A stretch of DNA of 64,000 nucleotides from Planctomycetaceae bacterium (GCA_027487485.1 JAIYDN010000091.1:372001-436000), one strand, 5' to 3'. Positions 52,031 through 61,866 are shown, counted from the stretch's first letter. The notes: generated from the sequence alone by a model not told the origin. Made by a program: numbers and translations.

Positions 52031-54529
52031 ATGGAATTCAAAATTCGATCTGCAACCAACCGCCCTATGCCCGTAGTAACACTTGTGATCTACGGGGTAC
52101 TGTTCGCATGTTTGCCGACACAGCCCTCCCGTGCTGAAGACCTTTCGGGACAGGTTCGCAGTCAATTTGAGCAGCATTGCTTTGACTGTCATGGAAATGG
52201 CAGCGAAGAGGGTGGATTCAATTTCGAGAAGCTCGTTTCAGGTGAATACGGCGATTTTACTCAGTCCAAATGGGAAGCCGTTTGGAAGAACGTTCGAGCT
52301 CAAACGATGCCTCCTGCGGAAGCGGAGGCACCCAGTCAAGAAGTAAGATCGAAATGGGTCCATTGGATTCAAAGCGATGTTTTTCGATTGGATCCACAAA
52401 GGATCGACCCTGGCCACAGCGTGCTGAGGCGATTGAACCGTAGCGAGTACAAAGAGACGATCAAGCAACTGACCGACGTGGATTACGATGTTCGCGAGGA
52501 GTTTCCTGCGGATGATACTGGTTATGGCTTCGATACGATCGGAGAGGTCCTGACGCTGTCACCGGTACTACTAGAAAAATACCTTGCTGCGGCAGCAGAC
52601 ATCGTCTCCAAGTGCACCCCGACAGATGGCCCGACCCCCAAGGAGCAGATTCATTGGAGAAACCAATGGAAGCTTAATACGGCGGATGGACCCGAACCAG
52701 GTTCCCTATCGTTCGAGGAAAAGGGAGTGCTTCATTTGCGGCGGGATATCGCAATTGCAAATTCATACCGACTCGAACTGGAGTGGTCGTTGGAAAATGG
52801 ATGGGTTGCGACCGCTCAAGAAGGCATGGTCCGACTTTCCTTGGTAGACAACGAAGGCAAGCCGCGAATGTTGCGTGAGCAGAAAGTGAGTTTTCTGGCC
52901 GGCCAAAGAGGAAGCATGTCAACGGAGGTGGATTTGCCGAAGGGGACGATGCATTTGCTGCTCGAGTTTATTCCAACGAATTCGGACGCAACCGTCACGA
53001 ACGAACCATCCAAGCAGCAACCGTACAGGTTCTCACTGAGTCGTTCCATTTTGGTGGGGCCGCTCCAGGGCGGCGAACTTGAGTACCGCGAAAAGTACCG
53101 TCGCATTTTCTTCAATGGCCCACCACCAAGTGATCCAATCGCACGCCGCGAGCATTTGAAGTCCTTGTTGCGTCGATTTGCAGATCAAGCATACCGACGA
53201 CCAATAGACGAACCGACGCTTGATCGGTTGTGCGATATCGCATTGCAGGTTGCCAATGAGCCAGGTAGTCGATACGAACGTGGGGTCGGGGCAGCGTTGC
53301 AGCTGATTTTGGCTTCACCGAGATTTTTGTTTCGAACAGAACAAGTTTCTGGAAGCGAGCCTGCTAAATCCTCGAACGCGAGTCAGGCGATAGCAAACGA
53401 CTTGGCGGTTCCGTTGGATGACTACTCGTTGGCTTCTAGGCTGAGCTATTTGTTGTGGGGTGGGCCGCCGGATCAAGAGCTCTATCAAGTGGCTGCCTCT
53501 GGCAAGTTGCATGAACAGCTGGAGCAGCAGTTTGAACGCATGATTGGCCAGGAGTGGCGACTGGAACGAGGAATCGAAAATTTTGTCGGTCAATGGCTTC
53601 AGACGCGTGACGTTCATGAATCTCAGGCGGATATCCGAACGATCTTAGGTATCGATAGCTATGAGGAGGCTGAACGAACGTTCGATTGGCAAGTCCGAGA
53701 GGCTATGGGGCAAGAGACGCGACGCCTGTATCAATACTTTATTACTAATGACCGTCCCGTCGAAGAGTTGCTGAATGCCAAGTACACGTTCCTCAATGAG
53801 AGGCTTGCAAAGTTTTATGGGATCGAAGGAGTCCAAGGAGATTCCATGCGAAAAGTGGACTTGCCCGCTGGCAGTCATCGACGTGGTTTGCTCACTCATG
53901 GATCGTTATTGGTAGTGACCAGCAATCCGACTCGTACCAGTCCTGTCAAACGAGGTCTTTTTGTTCTTGAGAACATCCTGGGGACACCTGCACCTCCGGC
54001 CCCTCCAAATGTTCCTAGTTTAGAAGAATCGAAGTCGGGCAAGCTTGAGAAGGCATCGCTCCGAGAGATCTTGGAATTCCATCGACGCGATGCCGCTTGC
54101 GCTGCATGCCATCAACGTATGGATCCCTTGGGTCTGGCGATGGAGAACTACAATGCGATCGGGCAATGGCGAGACATGGAGCGAAGTGTCGCGAAGGGCC
54201 AGAACCAACGCGACGCTGTCAAGCAAGCGATCGATGCTTCGGGCAAGCTGATGTCGGGCGAATCGTTTTCTGGAGCGGAAGAGTTAGCTGAGATACTTGC
54301 AGCCAACCGCAAGGAAGATTTTTACCGTTGTTTGACAGAAAAAATCATGACGTTTGGGCTAGGGCGTGGAATGACATATCGGGACACGACAGCCATCGAC
54401 CAAATCATTGCTAGAACACAGAAAGAGGATGGCAAAATGAAATCCCTTTACAAGGCCATCATTACAAGCGTTCCATTTACTCATCGCCGCAAAGACGTTG
54501 CGGAGCCTACTTTAGCGAGCCAACCCTAA
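52031..54529 (+). CDS. DUF1592/DUF1588/DUF1585 planctomycete cytochrome-like secreted protein
   Basis: The product is 832 residues with a signal peptide (VTLVIYGVLFACLPTQPSRA). A first heme-type motif is CFDCH (50-54), then a DUF1587-like part (QRIDPGHSVLRRLNRSEYKE and FPADDTGYGFDTIGEVLTLS), DUF1595/DUF1592 (FADQAYRRPIDEPTLDRLCD; SLASRLSYLLWGGPPDQELY), DUF1588 (RGLLTHGSLLVVTSNPTRTS; PVKRGLFVLENILGTP) and DUF1585 with a second CAACH motif (about residue 690). It is an exported electron-transfer protein of unknown substrate. It is coupled to the next DUF1552 gene by TAATG. 14 bp after the carotenoid gene. Confidence 0.93.
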   Translation: MEFKIRSATNRPMPVVTLVIYGVLFACLPTQPSRAEDLSGQVRSQFEQHCFDCHGNGSEEGGFNFEKLVSGEYGDFTQSKWEAVWKNVRAQTMPPAEAEAPSQEVRSKWVHWIQSDVFRLDPQRIDPGHSVLRRLNRSEYKETIKQLTDVDYDVREEFPADDTGYGFDTIGEVLTLSPVLLEKYLAAAADIVSKCTPTDGPTPKEQIHWRNQWKLNTADGPEPGSLSFEEKGVLHLRRDIAIANSYRLELEWSLENGWVATAQEGMVRLSLVDNEGKPRMLREQKVSFLAGQRGSMSTEVDLPKGTMHLLLEFIPTNSDATVTNEPSKQQPYRFSLSRSILVGPLQGGELEYREKYRRIFFNGPPPSDPIARREHLKSLLRRFADQAYRRPIDEPTLDRLCDIALQVANEPGSRYERGVGAALQLILASPRFLFRTEQVSGSEPAKSSNASQAIANDLAVPLDDYSLASRLSYLLWGGPPDQELYQVAASGKLHEQLEQQFERMIGQEWRLERGIENFVGQWLQTRDVHESQADIRTILGIDSYEEAERTFDWQVREAMGQETRRLYQYFITNDRPVEELLNAKYTFLNERLAKFYGIEGVQGDSMRKVDLPAGSHRRGLLTHGSLLVVTSNPTRTSPVKRGLFVLENILGTPAPPAPPNVPSLEESKSGKLEKASLREILEFHRRDAACAACHQRMDPLGLAMENYNAIGQWRDMERSVAKGQNQRDAVKQAIDASGKLMSGESFSGAEELAEILAANRKEDFYRCLTEKIMTFGLGRGMTYRDTTAIDQIIARTQKEDGKMKSLYKAIITSVPFTHRRKDVAEPTLASQP

Positions 54530-55869
54530 TGAATCGAAATGCAATCGATCGACGCCGCTTTTTGCGAGCCTCAGGAATCGCGCTTGCTTTGCCAGCGCTT
54601 CCAAGTTTGGGAAAAGCGTTTTCTGCTTCCGCAGGTTCTTCGGCATCCACGCTGCGATTGTGCTACCTGTATGTACCCAATGGGGTCAACATGCAGCACT
54701 GGAGACCGAGCGGAGACGAAAATGCGTTAACGCTCAATCGCTCCACGGTAGCGTTGGACCCGCTTCGCAATGATCTGCGTTTTATTTCCGGCTTAACCCA
54801 CCAACATGCCTTTGCGGGCAATGATGGAGGTGGCGATCATGCGCGAGCCAACGCGTCCTACTTAACTGGTCAACGAGCTTACAAAACGGCTGGTTCCGAT
54901 ATTCGTATTGGGGTCTCGGCGGATCAAGTGGTTGCCCAGCATTATGCGGAAACAACACGCCTGAAGTCCCTCGAATTATCGTGTGATGGAGTTCGCAAAT
55001 CGGGCCAATGCGATTCTGGCTACGCGTGTGCTTACCAATTTAACATTGCATGGGCTGACGAACGTACGCCGGTTGCACCGGAGTCCAATCCGAGGCTGGT
55101 GTTTGAACGTCTATTTGGAAATGGGACTCATGGCCAACGCAGAGAGAACTATCAATTGCGACAAGCCAGCCAACGTTCGATGCTGGATTTCTTAAAAGAC
55201 GAAACGAAATTGGTTCATCGCAGTTTGGGGCGGGAAGATCAAGCGAAGTTAGATGAGTATTTGAGTGGTGTGCGAGACATTGAATCTCGCATTGAAAAGG
55301 CGGAGCGATTTGGCTTCCCGCAAGATCCTAATCATCCGACACCCTCTGGAATTCCAGATAGTTACCGGGAACACATTCGATTGATTTCCGATGTGTTGAC
55401 GCTTGCGTTGGAAACCGATTCAACTCGGGTAGCGACCTTCATGTTCGCTCATGATGGAAGCAACCGGTCCTTCCGCGACATCGAGATTGGAGATGGGCAC
55501 CATGATTTGTCACATCATCAACGCAACGCGGATCGCCTAGAAAAAATTGCAAGGATCGACACTTTTTATTGTGAGCAACTAGCTTATTTTCTGCAGACGC
55601 TGAAGGATCGTAAGGATGCTAGTGGCCAATCGCTTTTGGACAGTACCATGGTTGTATACGGCAGCGGGATCAGTGATGGAGACCGGCACAATCATGACGA
55701 TTTGCCAGTGATTGTTGCGGGTGGAAAGGCAGCTGGATTCCGCGGCGGAGTGCATCAAAAGCTTTCGAGTCCAACCCCCATGTCCAACTTGCACTTGGAA
55801 TTGATCCAAAAGATGGGTGTTTCGCTGGACCAGTTTGGTGATTCGACCGAGCCGCTGCGACTTATCTAG
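54529..55869 (+). CDS. DUF1552 family secreted protein
   Basis: The product is 446 residues with a Tat-like leader (RRRFLRASGIALALPALPSL). DUF1552 signature phrases are LCYLYVPNGVNMQHW, VAQHYAETTRLKSLELSC, CDSGYACAYQFNIAW, RVATFMFAHDGSNRSFRDIE, and DGHHDLSHHQRNADRLEKIA. The family is related to DUF1501 and the sulfatase-like superfamily. It forms the usual pair with the DUF1592 protein, start and stop overlapping as TAATG. Its stop codon overlaps the stop of the convergent acyltransferase gene (55866-55869). Confidence 0.94.
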   Translation: MNRNAIDRRRFLRASGIALALPALPSLGKAFSASAGSSASTLRLCYLYVPNGVNMQHWRPSGDENALTLNRSTVALDPLRNDLRFISGLTHQHAFAGNDGGGDHARANASYLTGQRAYKTAGSDIRIGVSADQVVAQHYAETTRLKSLELSCDGVRKSGQCDSGYACAYQFNIAWADERTPVAPESNPRLVFERLFGNGTHGQRRENYQLRQASQRSMLDFLKDETKLVHRSLGREDQAKLDEYLSGVRDIESRIEKAERFGFPQDPNHPTPSGIPDSYREHIRLISDVLTLALETDSTRVATFMFAHDGSNRSFRDIEIGDGHHDLSHHQRNADRLEKIARIDTFYCEQLAYFLQTLKDRKDASGQSLLDSTMVVYGSGISDGDRHNHDDLPVIVAGGKAAGFRGGVHQKLSSPTPMSNLHLELIQKMGVSLDQFGDSTEPLRLI

Positions 55870-57017
55870 GCGCTTGGGGGACTGGCGCCGACTCCATCGA
55901 ATCGCGTTTTGAGTCGTAAGAAATGAGACTCGAAGAGATGGAACGATAGAAATGCAATCAAGGTAATCAGTCCAAAGATGGAAGATACGTAGAGGATGCT
56001 GGACAGTATGGGATGGGAAGGTAGATAAGCGACCAAGCTTGCAAGGGGAAGAAGTGTGACGACAGGAAGTTGCACAACGTACATTCCATAGGAATACTTC
56101 CCAAGAAATCGCAATGCCGGATTTTCAAAGATCCAAGGTAAGAGCGACCGTTTTGGGCTCAGCAATACGATAGCCATTCCGGCCATGAAAAAAGTTCGGA
56201 CCAGTAAAGCCGGTACCCCAAACATTCTGGTGCCAAACATGGAAATGAAAATCAAGATTGCAATGAATCCTATGGCGGCGAAGGGTGCTATCCGCCGAAT
56301 TTGATCGTGGTGGACCTTAGACTGCAACAGTGCGGCAAGCAATGCACCTAGGCATAAGGCGTCGATGCGGAAGATTGTTAAAACGTCAACAGCGACATCA
56401 AGACTGGCGATGGGGTCTGCCAAGGCCCTAGCGATTGCCACTGCGGCGACGGTAAAAACACAAAACCAACCAAGCCGTTTCACAGGAAGCAGCATGACGA
56501 TGGCTGGCCAAACTAGGTAGAAGTGTTCTTCGACGGCCAACGACCAAAAATGGTCGAATGGCCCAAAACACCAATCGTTGAGCCAGGATACTCTGATGTT
56601 TGAAGTGTAAGTCCAAAGGTATGCTTGTTCGGATTGAGCCTTTTCGAACGCATGCCCACCCAGCAGAGATGGTAGGACCCATAAGCCGATTGCAAGGCTG
56701 GCAAAATACAAAGGGAAAATGCGAAGCGAGCGTCTTGCGATAAAGTTGCGAAAGTAATTCGGCTTGCCTTTGGCTCGGAACAAAATTCCAGTGATCAGAA
56801 AGCCGGACAAGACAAAGAACAGATCTACACCGCGTCCACCAAGTTGCGAAGCGCTTTGCACGACTGCAATGATAGGGTGGCCAGTTCGATCGAGTTCTTT
56901 GCACAGTCGATACAAAGTGACCATGAGAATGGCTAAGCCTCGCAAACCATCTAGCGCAAGGCAGTGCGATTCTGGTGACCAGACTGGTCCATCGTTATCC
57001 TGGGGCGTTTGCTTCAT
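55866..57017 (-). CDS. Acyltransferase-3 family membrane protein (OafA-like) lacking the usual TM1 histidine
   Basis: The product is 383 residues with about ten membrane helices. The N-terminal motif LDGLRGLAILMVTLY and the following GGRGVDLFFVLSGFLITGIL, plus RRSLRIFPLYF and WSLAVEEHFYLVWP, are typical of the acyltransferase-3 family, which acetylates sugars and peptides in the membrane. At the position of the conserved histidine in helix 1 (consensus ending VxxYH) this protein has arginine (TLYRLC). It is likely the last gene of the PLP-enzyme/ATP-grasp operon, 93 bp downstream. ATG at 57017. Confidence 0.88.
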   Translation of the reverse strand: MKQTPQDNDGPVWSPESHCLALDGLRGLAILMVTLYRLCKELDRTGHPIIAVVQSASQLGGRGVDLFFVLSGFLITGILFRAKGKPNYFRNFIARRSLRIFPLYFASLAIGLWVLPSLLGGHAFEKAQSEQAYLWTYTSNIRVSWLNDWCFGPFDHFWSLAVEEHFYLVWPAIVMLLPVKRLGWFCVFTVAAVAIARALADPIASLDVAVDVLTIFRIDALCLGALLAALLQSKVHHDQIRRIAPFAAIGFIAILIFISMFGTRMFGVPALLVRTFFMAGMAIVLLSPKRSLLPWIFENPALRFLGKYSYGMYVVQLPVVTLLPLASLVAYLPSHPILSSILYVSSIFGLITLIAFLSFHLFESHFLRLKTRFDGVGASPPSA

Positions 57018-57109
57018 TGTTGATCAGTCAAGCTCCTCTGCATCTTGCTTAGTAATTCAGAAGCTTGTTAAAGCTAAGAAGTTAATCAGGAACTTGGTGC
57101 GGGCAAAGG

Positions 57110-58108
57110 CTATGTGGCTATTGGGCTTACGGTACCCGGTTTCGCATGAAAGAGCTCGTTTGCCTTTCCGATAGGGCCACCAAAGGGTTGCAGATTCTTC
57201 ATCATAAAGATTTCGTCAAGGAATTTGGTGTGCAACGGCGGTGTTTCGCCGCGTTGGGTTTGGACAAGTAATTCCAAAAAATTCGCTCCTGCCAAATGGG
57301 AGACAGGGTAACCGCCGCCGAAACGCATATTGAATTCGATAAGGAAGAGTTGGCCGTCTCGGTCGATGATGTCGATATCGCATGGGCCGATGATTCGAGC
57401 TTTCTCACCCAGCGATAGAGCAGCGTCGATAAGGTCTTGCCGACGGGTGGTGATCGCTAGTTGGGTTTCCCCGTTTCGAGAAAGAAGCTTTCGCCAGGCA
57501 CTGATACTCATGAGCCGGCCGCTGAGATCTCCACAAAGTTCAACGTTAACTTCTTCTCCTGCGATGCGTTCCTGATAAATGTACGGTGTTGTATCTTCTG
57601 CCGTGGGAAGGAGATCATCGATTTCGCGAATGGTACTAACTCCGACGCTCGCTGAACCAAAGCGTGGTTTTCGAATGAGAGGTAGGGGGAACGTACGTGC
57701 TTCTTCTGGGTTCGTGGTTGTGCGAGGAACAGTAACGCCGTGCTTTTGCGCCCAGAGAAATGTTTCCCATTTATCAAAGCCAAACAATGCGGTCTCCTGG
57801 TCAGGAAAGAAGCACGATACACCTTGTGCTGAGAGTTCATCACGAAGATGGGAGAGTTTGGCGACGTCGGGGTCAGTAAAACTTAGGATGGCGTTTATGT
57901 TGTGTGTGCTGATGAGCTCACGGACGGAAGCAAGGTATTGAGGATCGTCAATGGAAGGCACCAATACGGCTTCGTCGCAGCTGGCAAAGCCAGGAGCAAA
58001 AAGGCTGTTGCCGCTTCCGATAATATGGACGTTTGGATCGGCTTGGCGGAGATAGTCGGCGATGTAGCCTCGTTTTCCGATGGTAGAAAAAAGCCATGTC
58101 GTGCTCAT
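57110..58108 (-). CDS. ATP-grasp domain ligase
   Basis: The product is 332 residues when started at ATG 58108, which overlaps the PLP-enzyme stop by ATGA; a longer start at 58312 lies inside that gene. Visible are the N-terminal preATP-grasp part (WLFSTIGKRGYIADYLRQAD; LSFTDPDVAKLSHLRDELSA), ATP-binding core (FPLPLIRKPRFGSASVGVST; YIYQERIAGEEVNVELCGDL) and metal-binding end (FLIEFNMRFGGGYPVSHLAG). It is in the PylC/CarB-like carboxylate-amine ligase group. Likely it joins a carboxylate to an amine; substrates unknown. Confidence 0.88.
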   Translation of the reverse strand: MSTTWLFSTIGKRGYIADYLRQADPNVHIIGSGNSLFAPGFASCDEAVLVPSIDDPQYLASVRELISTHNINAILSFTDPDVAKLSHLRDELSAQGVSCFFPDQETALFGFDKWETFLWAQKHGVTVPRTTTNPEEARTFPLPLIRKPRFGSASVGVSTIREIDDLLPTAEDTTPYIYQERIAGEEVNVELCGDLSGRLMSISAWRKLLSRNGETQLAITTRRQDLIDAALSLGEKARIIGPCDIDIIDRDGQLFLIEFNMRFGGGYPVSHLAGANFLELLVQTQRGETPPLHTKFLDEIFMMKNLQPFGGPIGKANELFHAKPGTVSPIAT

Positions 58109-59469
58109 TTGCCTGCTCCGATGAAATTTCCTAGTGTTGGTCGCTGACGAACGATTTTTTGTGAGTCCACGGAATAGATGGGAGCTGGAGGAATGATAAA
58201 CTGCGGCGCAAGGCAGGCGGAGTAAGCGCCGACGTTCGAGACATGGACCAAATCCCCTGGGCGGGGTGTTCGGCCTACGGGGAGGGTACCGATCTGGTCG
58301 ATTTCCATGCAAGTTCCGCCGTAGAGCCGTGTGGGCTCGGCCGACGGCTCGGAAGGATCATCGTTAGAGGTAAGGAGATGGCAAGGGGGATGAACCGTGG
58401 AACGAAGGGGATTTACGTCAAACAGCGAGCCATCGCATACCGCAATTTGGCCCGTCCCTCGGTTTTTCACGCTGACAATTCGAGTCAGGTAGTTCATGGA
58501 TTCGGCAAGAACAGCAATGCCTGGCTCTAGAATGATTCGAGGGCCTTGGCTTCCCCATTTCTCGAAGGCATGTTTCCCAATGATCGTTGCAAGTTGCTTT
58601 GGATCGTCGATGGGATAGGTTAGCTGTGCTGCAATTTCGGGAGGAGGGGTGCTGCCAACTCCGCCGCCAATGTCGAGATACTTTGGCTTGATTTCCAACA
58701 TCTCCGCAATCTGACTTAGATGGTCAATTCGATCGCAATAAGATTGAGCGTCGCGCCGGGAAGAATGATGGGTGTGAAGACCAATAACCTCGATACAGGG
58801 ATTCTGAATTAGGTTTCGGATTTGGCCGACAGCCTCAGAGTCTCCGAAATCAATACCAAAGCGGCTAATGTTGCCGTTCTTAAGCGTGGCAGCGGCTCGA
58901 AGCCCCAATCGGAATGGCTTCTCGAAGGTACCGATCGTGGTCGCAGCTTGTAATTCGTCAACAGAATCCAGATTCAGGTCGATCGAGTGTTGATAGCAGT
59001 AGTTGAGGTCTTCGAGTGACTTTACTGGGCCATTCAGAAGTAGTTGGTTTGGTTGTGCTCCGTTCTCTTGTGCGAGCATCATTTCATGACGCGAGACCAC
59101 CTCAAGACGGTAGCCATGAGAGAGTACTTGTCGGAGTATGTGCGACAGGTAGTTCGTTTTAACGGAGTAGGTGATTTCAGAATTGGGATAATGGATAGAA
59201 AGACCATCGCGCAATGTACTCATTGCATCGAGGACTTTTTGAACGTCAAGCAGATAAAGCGGAGTGCCGTATTGGGCGGCGAGACCGCTAAAGAGCTCGG
59301 CAGGGGTTAGCATAAAAAGCCCTTGAGGGGATTGAAGCAATCGATCGTCCAGGAACTCTAGCTCATTGGTGCGAAAGAGCCGCTCTTGTTTCTTCGAAAC
59401 GAACAGTTTTTTTGCTGGACCGCTATTGCTGGACCGAGGGTGCCCTGAAATCGTGTTTCGCGAAGACAT
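58105..59469 (-). CDS. Type-III-fold PLP decarboxylase-like enzyme (DapDC/ODC family)
   Basis: The product is about 454 residues from ATG 59469 (TTG at 59499 is less likely). It has the alanine-racemase/DAPDC fold: PLP lysine in ITYSVKTNY, GLHTHHSSRRD, glycine-rich phosphate loop YLDIGGGVGSTP, EPGIAVLAES, and the C-terminal cysteine region YGGTCMEIDQIGTLPVGRTP where true DAP decarboxylases have CESGD-type sequence. The altered motifs suggest a different amino-acid substrate. It is coupled to the ATP-grasp gene by ATGA, and divergent from the exopolysaccharide operon. Confidence 0.85.
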   Translation of the reverse strand: MSSRNTISGHPRSSNSGPAKKLFVSKKQERLFRTNELEFLDDRLLQSPQGLFMLTPAELFSGLAAQYGTPLYLLDVQKVLDAMSTLRDGLSIHYPNSEITYSVKTNYLSHILRQVLSHGYRLEVVSRHEMMLAQENGAQPNQLLLNGPVKSLEDLNYCYQHSIDLNLDSVDELQAATTIGTFEKPFRLGLRAAATLKNGNISRFGIDFGDSEAVGQIRNLIQNPCIEVIGLHTHHSSRRDAQSYCDRIDHLSQIAEMLEIKPKYLDIGGGVGSTPPPEIAAQLTYPIDDPKQLATIIGKHAFEKWGSQGPRIILEPGIAVLAESMNYLTRIVSVKNRGTGQIAVCDGSLFDVNPLRSTVHPPCHLLTSNDDPSEPSAEPTRLYGGTCMEIDQIGTLPVGRTPRPGDLVHVSNVGAYSACLAPQFIIPPAPIYSVDSQKIVRQRPTLGNFIGAGK

Positions 59470-59832
59470 CAGGTAACAGCATTTGTTGCAAAACCGCAAC
59501 TTGCAAGGGTGTTAAACGGCAACATTCATTTTTCGTGAGAGTGCGTTTCAGAAAACAACTGGTACAGATCCCTAATTCGAAAAACGCGGTTTTTTGCAAA
59601 GGAAAAATCAGGACAGTAGCGTAATCGCGATTTTCTTGGAGAGGTTTTGGCTCGGGTGCAACGGAACAGGAATGCCACGTGCATTACTAAACAATCGAAT
59701 CAGGTTTCTGACGCTTCGACAGATGATGATTCAGATCGAAAACAACCAGAAAATCATGCTCAATCCGCAATTTGCGCATTAACGTCATTTTCGTTTTTTG
59801 TTTCATGTTGAGTTAACTACAATCTGCTTTTT
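59470..59832. promoter_or_regulatory. Divergent promoter region between the PLP-enzyme and polysaccharide operons
   Basis: About 360 bp without a supportable gene between two divergent operons. The left half contains several short inverted stretches (TTGCAAAACCGCAACTTGCA and related). The right part is AT-rich and ends close to the CapD-like start. Short open frames inside lack ribosome sites and protein-like sequence. Confidence 0.5.
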
Positions 59833-59847
59833 GTGCCTCATCAAGAT

Positions 59848-61866
59848 ATGACTGCCAAGGACAACGCAACGATGGAAACTTCACGAAAACAACCAATGGG
59901 TTGGAGTAGTGTTTTAGCAGACTTTTTGAAACCTTTTCGTTTTTTAAAGGTGGCCGTCTTACACGTCGCGATATTCGTGGCGGTTTACTGGATCGCATTT
60001 TTGTTGCGATTTGATTTTGAGATACCGACCGAGTACTGGCAGGTGTTCTTGGTAACACTTCCCATGGTAGTGGCTGTCAAAATTCCAGTGTTTTTTTCAA
60101 TGAGCCATTTCCACAGTTGGTCAAGACACGTTGCGTTTTCCGATTTGATTTCATTGGTTGTCGCAGCCTTGTGCAGTTTGGCAGGACTGGGCTTAGTGAA
60201 TCACTTTGCATCCGCCTTCTTTATACCTCGGGCTGTCCTATTGCTTGACTTCGCAGGCACCATTTTATGTCTTGGTTTTTTACGCTCGAGCTGGCGATTG
60301 TTTTATGAGCACGCTTGGCCCATCGTTCGCCGCAAACATAAAAGCAGAGCGCTTTTGGTTGGAGCTGAGTTAGGCGACAAAATTTTTGCTCAACGGCTTC
60401 AAACTCATGCGAACTTTCCATTCAAGATTCGCGGATTCTTGGATCGCGATGTGGAGCACCTAGGTCGGTTTATCGGTGGTATACCGATTTTGGGTTCAAC
60501 AGCCAATCTCGTGAGTATTGCTAGGCGGCAGCGTGTCAGCGATGTCATCATCGTAGCTGGCAGTCTGACAGGTAAGGAACTTCGCGAACTCATGGAAAGT
60601 TGCGAGACAGCAAAATTGAATTTGAAAATCATCCCGCCGCTCGGTCAGTTGTTGGACGGCAACAAGCGAATTCCGGTGAAGCCAGTTGAGATTTCTGACT
60701 TGCTACGCCGCGATCCCGTCCAGTTGGATTTGACCGCGTTGAAAAACTTGTTTGAGGGAAAGACGGTATTTGTAACAGGAGCTGGAGGAAGTATTGGTTC
60801 GGAAATTTGCCGCCAGCTACTTGCTTTCCCTTTGGATACTTTGGTGTTGATTGAGCGATCCGAAGCAGCGCTCTATACCATCGACATGGAGCTTCGCAAC
60901 AAGAAAAAGACTTGTCGCATTGTAAACGCTTTGGGAGACGTTACCGACACGGGGCGGATGCGAAGTCTTTTTACGAAACATCGTCCTGACATCATTCTCC
61001 ATGTTGCAGCACACAAGCATGTGCCCATGTTGGAAATGCATCCAGGCGAAGCGGTGAAGAACAATGTTTTTGGAACGGCACAAATGGCTGAATTGGCCGA
61101 TGAATACGCTGTCAGTCACTTTGTTTACATCTCCACGGACAAGGTTGTAAATCCCTCGAGCATCATGGGTGTATCGAAGCATATTGCCGAGGACTACGTG
61201 CATGCGATGTCCACCGAGTCCAATACCAAGTTTGTAGTTGTTCGATTTGGCAATGTACTGGGATCGGCAGGTAGCGTCGTGCCATTTTTCCAAGAGCAAA
61301 TTCGAAGGGGTGGGCCGATCACGGTAACTCATCCTGACATGAAACGATTTTTCATGGCGATTCATGAAGCGTCGCAACTGGTGTTGCAAGCAGCGGCAAT
61401 GGGGCGTGGTGGCGAGATCTTTGTTCTCGAAATGGGAGAACAGATCAAAATCGTTGACCTTGCTCGCGATTTGGTGCGACTTTCCGGCCTTCCTCGCGAT
61501 GCGATTGAAATAGTCTTCACTGGAATTCGTCCAGGGGAGAAGCTTTACGAAGAGCTCTATTTTGATGATGAACAACGTTTCCCAACCGGGCATCCGAAAT
61601 TGCATTCGGCACTTCATCGTCCGATCGAGCTTGGGGAGCTTCGTGAGACGTTAACCGAACTGCAATACCTAGTAGATGGGGACGCAGATGTCCTGCTGGC
61701 TCGCCTTAAGGAAATGGTTCCCGAGTTTGTTGTTCCTGAGTATTCTTCTTTCGATAACAGTGTTGCAGATGAGCTTCGTTGTCAAACGCAATCGCGATTT
61801 GACGACATGAGTGACGTTGATGACTTTCAATCCGAGACTAGCCAAGGAATTGGAGACCGAGCATGA
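59848..61866 (+). CDS. Polysaccharide biosynthesis protein CapD/WbpM family (NDP-sugar 4,6-dehydratase)
   Basis: About 672 residues. Four N-terminal membrane helices (AVLHVAIFVAVYWIAFLLRF onward), a nucleotide-sugar/CoA-binding middle domain (KSRALLVGAELGDKIFAQRL), then a Rossmann SDR domain with VFVTGAGGSIGSEI (about 302) and catalytic YISTDK plus MGVSK, methionine replacing the usual tyrosine as in WbpM/FlaA1-type C6 dehydratases. It converts UDP-GlcNAc-type sugars to a 4-keto-6-deoxy product. Start is not certain: GTG 59833, ATG 59848 or ATG 59872 (AAGGA upstream). Overlaps the DegT gene by ATGA. Confidence 0.93.
   Translation: MTAKDNATMETSRKQPMGWSSVLADFLKPFRFLKVAVLHVAIFVAVYWIAFLLRFDFEIPTEYWQVFLVTLPMVVAVKIPVFFSMSHFHSWSRHVAFSDLISLVVAALCSLAGLGLVNHFASAFFIPRAVLLLDFAGTILCLGFLRSSWRLFYEHAWPIVRRKHKSRALLVGAELGDKIFAQRLQTHANFPFKIRGFLDRDVEHLGRFIGGIPILGSTANLVSIARRQRVSDVIIVAGSLTGKELRELMESCETAKLNLKIIPPLGQLLDGNKRIPVKPVEISDLLRRDPVQLDLTALKNLFEGKTVFVTGAGGSIGSEICRQLLAFPLDTLVLIERSEAALYTIDMELRNKKKTCRIVNALGDVTDTGRMRSLFTKHRPDIILHVAAHKHVPMLEMHPGEAVKNNVFGTAQMAELADEYAVSHFVYISTDKVVNPSSIMGVSKHIAEDYVHAMSTESNTKFVVVRFGNVLGSAGSVVPFFQEQIRRGGPITVTHPDMKRFFMAIHEASQLVLQAAAMGRGGEIFVLEMGEQIKIVDLARDLVRLSGLPRDAIEIVFTGIRPGEKLYEELYFDDEQRFPTGHPKLHSALHRPIELGELRETLTELQYLVDGDADVLLARLKEMVPEFVVPEYSSFDNSVADELRCQTQSRFDDMSDVDDFQSETSQGIGDRA

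Noticed and set aside
59594-59782. Short plus-strand open frame in the divergent promoter region
   Set aside because: No ribosome site, composition not protein-like, and it lies in the promoter region of the polysaccharide operon.
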